This document shows positions 24,289 through 28,982 of a DNA stretch of 28,982 nucleotides, piece after piece. Origin of the DNA: an uncultured Clostridium sp. (GTDB taxonomy: Bacteria > Bacillota > Clostridia > Clostridiales > Clostridiaceae). Both the position numbers and the translations under genes were made by a program. The DNA lies in contig CAKVLD010000038.1 of the NCBI GenBank assembly GCA_934755305.1, forward strand, positions 1-28,982. Direction: 5' to 3'. How positions within the stretch are numbered: position 1 is the first letter of the stretch; each line of letters begins with the position of its first letter. The notes under the pieces are model-generated. The model worked only from the letters and a program-made list of their open reading frames with translations. It was not told the origin of the DNA and made no database searches.

Positions 24289-25749
24289 ACATCAATCCAT
24301 CCATGTTACTGTTAAACTATATAGCTAAGGAGGTAAGTAGATGACACTTAGATTTCAATACATCCCATGTTACTGTTAAACGCATTATTGGAAAATAACG
24401 CATCATTAGCTATACTATTTCAATACATCCCATGTTACTATTAAACATTGCTACAATGACAAATATATCAAGAACAACTCATTTCAATACATCCCATGTT
24501 ACTGTTAAACTATAAATAAAGTATTAGAATTTATGGGACAAAAAGTATTTCAATACATCCCATGTTACTGTTAAACAATACAGGAGAGTGGCATATACTC
24601 TCCTGGGGAATATTTCAATACATCCCATGTTACTGTTAAACTTCTTGACCAAATAACTAATTCTGATGAATATAAATTTCAATACATCCCATGTTACTGT
24701 TAAACGGGCTAGATGGAAATAAAATTGTAAATGAAAGATTAATTTCAATACATCCCATGTTACTGTTAAACTTAAAAATCATAAAGGATATAAAAGAGTA
24801 AAAATATTTCAATACATCCCATGTTACTGTTAAACTTGCCATTAATAGCTAAATCTTTTAAAGTAAAGCAATTTCAATACATCCCATGTTACTGTTAAAC
24901 GGGTCGTTACTCTGCAAATGGTGGAATAGTATATTTATTTCAATACATCCCATGTTACTGTTAAACGTGATAAACTCCTAGAGGACACTTCAGTTTTTAC
25001 ATTTCAATACATCCCATGTTACTGTTAAACATCCCTCAATCTATACCTGTCCTAATCCTAGGATCATTTCAATACATCCCATGTTACTGTTAAACAAGAA
25101 ATATAAAAAAATAATAGGTAAAAAAATAAAATTTCAATACATCCCATGTTACTGTTAAACGATGGAGCTATTTGGGAAGCAGCAAGGATAAGAAAATTTC
25201 AATACATCCCATGTTACTGTTAAACATGGAAATTATTAACTTATACTTTTACAACTAGGAAATTTCAATACATCCCATGTTACTGTTAAACCTTCTCTAC
25301 TACGTGAGTTACCTTCTTCATAGTAAATTTCAATACATCCCATGTTACTGTTAAACGCAGGTTACTTGTGGAGATACAGTGCCTAGTCTTAGATTTCAAT
25401 ACATCCCATGTTACTGTTAAACCAGAAGATCATAAATTTTATGATAAAGCCAAAAGAATTTCAATACATCCCATGTTACTGTTAAACTAATAGAATAATT
25501 TGTGAATGTTTTGATGGAACTATATTTCAATACATCCCATGTTACTGTTAAACCTAGTAATAAGTCATAATCATTTTGATTAGCTCCTAATTTCAATACA
25601 TCCCATGTTACTGTTAAACCAGTAAAAGAAAAGGATGGGGAGCAGTTATGCCTATTTCAATACATCCCATGTTACTGTTAAACTATAATATATAGTACAA
25701 TAGAACAACTACTGTACTAATTTCAATACATCCCATGTTACTGTTAAAC
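24289..25749 (-). CRISPR. CRISPR array 1: 23 repeats, 22 spacers
   Basis: The 30-bp repeat begins ATTTCAATACATCCC and ends GTTACTGTTAAAC as read on the plus strand. Transcribed from the minus strand it starts GTTTAAC and ends ATTGAAAT, the usual 8-nt crRNA 5' handle of type I-B or type III systems. There are 22 full repeats (24352 to 25749), one of them (24417-24446) with a single G-to-A change, plus a degenerate, one-base-short repeat at 24289-24317. Spacers are 34-36 nt. Degeneration at the low end and the leader at the high end both set the orientation: new spacers enter near 25749. No cas gene lies in the window. Confidence 0.98.
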
Positions 25750-25939
25750 CTTAATAAAATAGCCATTCCTTAATTTATTATATTCCTCTTAACCCTCTTA
25801 GTAAAGCCATTTGCCAAAATTTTTTCCAACCGATTATCCATTTTCTAAAAATTATATAAAAAATAGCCCTAAAGCTTTGAAATAACAAGCTTAAAGCAGC
25901 AATAAAAATATTATTGGTTGGAAAAATTCAAAGAAAAAA
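25750..25939 (-). promoter_or_regulatory. CRISPR leader 1
   Basis: About 190 bp, AT-rich, without an ORF, and nearly identical to 28638-28829 beside array 2. On the minus strand TTTACT (25805-25800) and TATAAT (25782-25777) are 17 bp apart, giving a transcript start about 20 nt before the first repeat. An inverted repeat, AATTTTTTCCAACC (25818-25831) with GGTTGGAAAAATT (25916-25928), may matter for spacer uptake. Confidence 0.85.
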
Positions 25940-25975
25940 GACTTTGACTTTTTAATCAAAATCTTTTCTTTCTTA
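25929..25975 (-). terminator. Probable terminator of the rpn gene
   Basis: On the minus strand AAAGAAAAGATTTTGA and TCAAAGTCTTTTTTCTTT pair imperfectly around a short loop, starting 11 bp after the rpn stop codon. The T-rich 3' arm overlaps the start of leader 1. Confidence 0.5.
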
Positions 25976-25985
25976 TTATTTATAA

Positions 25986-27245
25986 TTATTCTTCTTTTCT
26001 TCTTAATCTTAGTACTACTTCAATATCTAGTCCTGTTTTTGCAGCTATAGTTTTATCATCTAAAATATCTAAAAGATTTTTAGCTATTTTTATTTTCTCT
26101 TCTTTCTTACCTTTTTCAAAACCTTCTTCAATTCCTTCTATTTTAGCTTCTTCTTTCATTTCTTCTATCATAAAAGCATTTCTTGCTACCATCTTCTCTA
26201 CTTCCTCCCTATTTGATTCTAATATTTCTATTGCTGTCTCTGCTACATCATCTGATAGAGTATTCTTTAACCAATTCTTTATTGCTTTCCTTTCCGTATC
26301 ACTTAATGAGTTAAAGAATAATGCTATTTCCTTTATTCTTTCTAAAAATTCTTGAGGGTTTAACTTCTGATCTAGTAAAAATATTATTGATGTTATAGTT
26401 TTATTTTCTAATAATTTCTCTTTTTTAAATTGCTTATCATTACTTATATCAAAAATATCATATTTAAAATTCAGGATATTATCTCCAAATAATTCTTCAT
26501 TATAAATCATTTTTCTAAATTCAGTAGGCACATCCCATACTTCTTCTCCATTGTATAATACAACTGGAACTATAGCTGGAATCTTTATATTTTTATCATA
26601 TCTTTTATGCTTTGCATTTACTACGTATTCTCGCAAAATTTCATTAATGTAGAATAATAACCTTAGGGGCATTCTATAATCTACTGTTGATTGAAATTCT
26701 AATAGTATGTTAAAAAAGTGGCTTCGCCACGCTTCTATTAACTAAATTACATCTTAATTTTATAAAAGCATTTTTAGTATATTTAATCTTAACTGAAGTC
26801 ACTTTTTTTAGCCATGCAAAAGGTTCTAAAAGAAAAATAATTCATTATAAAAATATCATTTAATTATTTTTCTTTTTGGTTCTTTTGCGGCACTATATTT
26901 TTATTTTTTAACGTCTTAGCCTCTTTGATACATTTAATCCCTGTAATTATCAGCCTTCCCGCTTTTTTAATTTTTATATTTTCTTAGACGTTAAAAAATA
27001 ACTTCTTTATTATTTATATTTGCTTTATAAACTATATCTGCTTCTGTTTCTTCATAATCTGATGTTACAAAGGACTTATTTACTAAAGTTAAATTTTCTG
27101 TCGTTAAATATTTAGTCCATTTTTCATTAAAGAAAGATTTAAATAAATCTATTGCTACTTCCTTTTTTGAATATAAATCTTTGTAGGATTTATCATGGAT
27201 ATGATGTATATCTTTTTTATATTTTTTCTTATTTTTCACAACCAT
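25986..27245 (-). pseudogene. Rpn family PD-(D/E)XK nuclease/transposase, split by an insertion
   Basis: The N-terminal 84 residues are encoded at 27245-26991 (HDKSYKDLYSKKEVAIDLFK to EADIVYKANINNKEVIF, then stop). The C-terminal part is encoded at 26711-25986, with the frame open upstream of the first ATG (26672) as NILLEFQSTVDYRMPLRLL, continuing for 228 residues from that ATG. Joined, this is a normal Rpn protein, a nuclease family that promotes recombination. The catalytic Asp (EADIVYK) lies on one side of the insertion and E-x-Q (EFQS) on the other, so the active site is cut in two. Removing the insert with one copy of its flanking repeat leaves the halves one base out of frame, so a slip in the A/T tract is also needed. 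The C-terminal fragment could still be translated. Confidence 0.85.
26709..26998. mobile_element. Roughly 280-bp non-coding insertion in rpn with 9-bp flanking repeat
   Basis: GTTAAAAAA at 26709-26717 and 26990-26998 flanks the insert like a target-site duplication. The insert starts GTGGCTTCGCCAC, a hairpin that on the minus strand ends in TTTTTT, like a terminator. It also has an inverted repeat ATTTTTTAACGTCT / AGACGTTAAAAAAT (26903-26916 and 26986-26999) and a long arm pair around AAAAGAAAAATAATT. No ORF is present, so it may be a miniature element mobilised in trans. Its first 159 bp recur at 28824-28982. Confidence 0.65.
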
Positions 27246-27330
27246 TTCTTCTTTCTGTATTTTTGTCTTTAGTATAAGTATTAACTTAATTATATATTAT
27301 AAACATTTTTATTAAAATATAATTTTTTGT

Positions 27331-27361
27331 AAAAAAATAAATGCTCCAACAAAAAGCATTT
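27331..27361 (-). terminator. Terminator at the distal end of CRISPR array 2
   Basis: On the minus strand AAATGCT and AGCATTT form a 7-bp stem followed by ATTTTTTT. The first arm uses the last bases of the terminal repeat. It would end the leftward pre-crRNA before the rpn gene. The rest of 27246-27330 is AT-rich and holds nothing else that I recognise. Confidence 0.6.
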
Positions 27362-28637
27362 CAATACATCCCATGTTACTGTTAAACGGAGCTATAAATA
27401 CTAGTAAATTTAATGTTACTAGATTTCAATACATCCCATGTTACTGTTAAACAACCAGTTGCTTCATGGGTAAGCGAAGGTTCAGGAAGATTTCAATACA
27501 TCCCATGTTACTGTTAAACTGTAAAGTGCACTAAGGCTTTGGGATTAGTAGCTAATTTCAATACATCCCATGTTACTGTTAAACATATAATAATACTGTT
27601 TTAAGTGTACAGATTATTAAATTTCAATACATCCCATGTTACTGTTAAACTATTGGAACTAATTCCTTTATGGATAAAAGGAACATAATTTCAATACATC
27701 CCATGTTACTGTTAAACTCATTGCGATATTAAATTTGGGGATTTATTTAATGTATTTCAATACATCCCATGTTACTGTTAAACCGACAGGATAGGCTACA
27801 GCTACACAAAGTTAAATACATTTCAATACATCCCATGTTACTGTTAAACATATAATAATACTGTTTTAAGTGTACAGATTATTAAATTTCAATACATCCC
27901 ATGTTACTGTTAAACATACAATCAAACCAAAACGAATATTAATGTTTCACGATTTCAATACATCCCATGTTACTGTTAAACAAATTTTTCAGAACTAGGA
28001 GAAGTGGTAGGAGATATATTTCAATACATCCCATGTTACTGTTAAACGTAAATTAAAAATAGTCACTTTGGATAAATAGTAAATTTCAATACATCCCATG
28101 TTACTGTTAAACAGTAGGATTTAATAACAGACCTAATTTAGTAGGATAATTTCAATACATCCCATGTTACTGTTAAACTAATGTACCAGTAGATGAAACT
28201 GGGATTGCTGATAATTTCAATACATCCCATGTTACTGTTAAACGGTAGCAGACAATGCTAATATAAGTGGTAGTAAATTATTTCAATACATCCCATGTTA
28301 CTGTTAAACATGGAACTGTTAATTTATTAAAAGCTACTGCTTTAAATTTCAATACATCCCATGTTACTGTTAAACTAGGTGATTATGTTTTTATATATAG
28401 TAAACCACAATTTCAATACATCCCATGTTACTGTTAAACAATTATAGATTTATTGCACATGTATATAAAACCTCCATTTCAATACATCCCATGTTACTGT
28501 TAAACCCATGTTCTAAATAGTAAATTAGAAGAACTATACCAATTTCAATACATCCCATGTTACTGTTAAACTATTTGTTGTTAATACAACATTATTACCA
28601 CCAAAATATTTCAATACATCCCATGTTACTGTTAAAC
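27358..28637 (-). CRISPR. CRISPR array 2: 20 repeats, 19 spacers
   Basis: Twenty copies of the same 30-bp repeat as array 1, with no degenerate copy. Spacers are 34-37 nt. The spacer at 27585-27620 is repeated exactly at 27850-27885. I noticed no spacer shared with array 1. The leader lies at the high-coordinate side, so transcription is leftward. Several spacers read as phage-like coding sequence on the plus strand, for example PVASWVSEGSGR at 27453-27489. No cas gene is in the window, so processing must depend on genes elsewhere. Confidence 0.98.
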
Positions 28638-28829
28638 CTTAATAAAATAGCCATTCCTTAATTTATTATATTCCTCTTAACCCTCTTAGTAAAGCCATTT
28701 GTCAAAATTTTTTCCAACCGATTAGCTATTTTCTAAAAATTATATAAAAAATAGACCTAAAGCATTGTAATAACAAGCTTAAAGCAATAATAAAAATATT
28801 AATGGGTTGGAAAAATTCAAAGAAAAAAA
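28638..28829 (-). promoter_or_regulatory. CRISPR leader 2
   Basis: It aligns with leader 1 over its full length with about ten differences, mostly in the half far from the array. The promoter is conserved: TATAAT on the minus strand at 28670-28665 and the -35 at 28693-28688. Leader 2 ends in an A tract that runs straight into the repeated element at 28824. Confidence 0.85.
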
Positions 28830-28982
28830 GTGGCTTCGCCACGCTTCTATTAACTAAATTACATCTTAATTTTATAAAAGCATTTTTAGTATATTTAATC
28901 TTAACTGAAGTCACTTTTTTTAGCCATTCAAAAGGTTCTAAAAGAAAAATAATTCATTATAAAAATTCCATTTAATTATTTT
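28824..28982. repeat. Second copy of the rpn-disrupting element (partial, runs off the window)
   Basis: 159 bp matching 26712-26870 with about three differences. It begins at the same AAAAAAGTGGCTTCG, with the GTGGC-TTC-GCCAC hairpin. It directly abuts leader 2, whereas in copy 1 the rpn C-terminal coding region lies between leader and element. No gene is seen here, and the element presumably continues past the window end. Confidence 0.85.

Noticed and set aside
24524..24842. Two minus-strand ORFs of 61 and 74 codons
   Set aside because: They are translations of CRISPR repeats; the same peptide, NSNMGCIEI, recurs with each repeat.
26712..26809. A 98-bp MITE with ends AAAAAAGTGGCTTC and GAAGTCACTTTTTT
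   Set aside because: The ends do match as inverted repeats with one mismatch, but the shared copy at 28824 extends well past this boundary, so the mobile unit is larger.
24289..28637. Plus-strand transcription of the CRISPR arrays
   Set aside because: The degenerate repeat is at the low end of array 1, near-identical leaders with promoters are at the high ends, and the minus-strand repeat ends in the usual ATTGAAA handle.
28726..28914. Minus-strand ORF of 62 codons
   Set aside because: It spans leader 2 and the repeated element, has no ribosome-binding site and no family resemblance.
1..28982. tRNA, rRNA or cas genes
   Set aside because: I saw no cloverleaf-type tRNA sequence, no rRNA segment, and no Cas-like protein in any frame.

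Overview
The window is very AT-rich (GC about 30% by eye), and the genes have clostridial ribosome-binding sites (AGGAGG, GGGGG) and several TTG starts. With the Feo iron-uptake operon, SEC-C methionine aminopeptidase, U32 proteins and a 30-bp CRISPR repeat of clostridial type, this points to a Clostridium sensu lato chromosome. I cannot name the species. All confident genes lie on the minus strand, so transcription runs from high to low coordinates.

Positions 1-13180 hold a Firmicutes-type type VII (WXG100/ESX, T7SSb) secretion locus in two divisible operons. Operon 1 (12988 down to 5872) encodes an FHA-domain adaptor, a MinD/CpaE-like ATPase, a YukD/EsaB ubiquitin-like protein and the EssC motor ATPase. 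Operon 2 (5713 down to the window edge) encodes a Lap1-like WXG100 protein, a Lap2-like coiled-coil protein, an LXG-type substrate, a two-helix membrane protein, a TPR protein, a second WXG100-like protein, a paralogue of the membrane protein, and two tandem EsxA-type genes whose shared part is base-for-base identical. EsaA, EssA and a recognisable membrane EssB are not in the window. Both operons appear to start from matched promoters: two 10-bp GACYNNRGTC dyads 22 bp apart, exactly 42 bp upstream of a TATAAT, followed by a poor -35. I read this as a shared activator site. Operon 1 also has a strong intrinsic-terminator hairpin between promoter and first gene, probably an attenuator.

Positions 13200-20000 hold ordinary chromosomal genes: a 165-bp palindromic repeat, a secreted SH3-like protein, methionine aminopeptidase, an SseB-like protein, two SAM methyltransferases and a pair of U32-family proteins. 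The cysteine spacing of the pair resembles UbiU/UbiV. Positions 19971-23018 are an iron-uptake operon (feoA-like, feoA, feoB, Cys-rich FeoB-associated peptide) with a consensus promoter, a dyad over its -10 and a Fur-box-like site. A two-domain GNAT acetyltransferase follows.

Positions 24289-28829 hold two CRISPR arrays (23 and 20 repeats, same repeat) with near-identical leaders on their high-coordinate sides, so both are transcribed leftward. No cas gene is present. Between them is an Rpn/PD-(D/E)XK nuclease gene split by a roughly 280-bp element. Another copy of that element abuts the second leader and runs off the window. The layout suggests that an array-leader-rpn unit was duplicated and that one copy then lost part of rpn.
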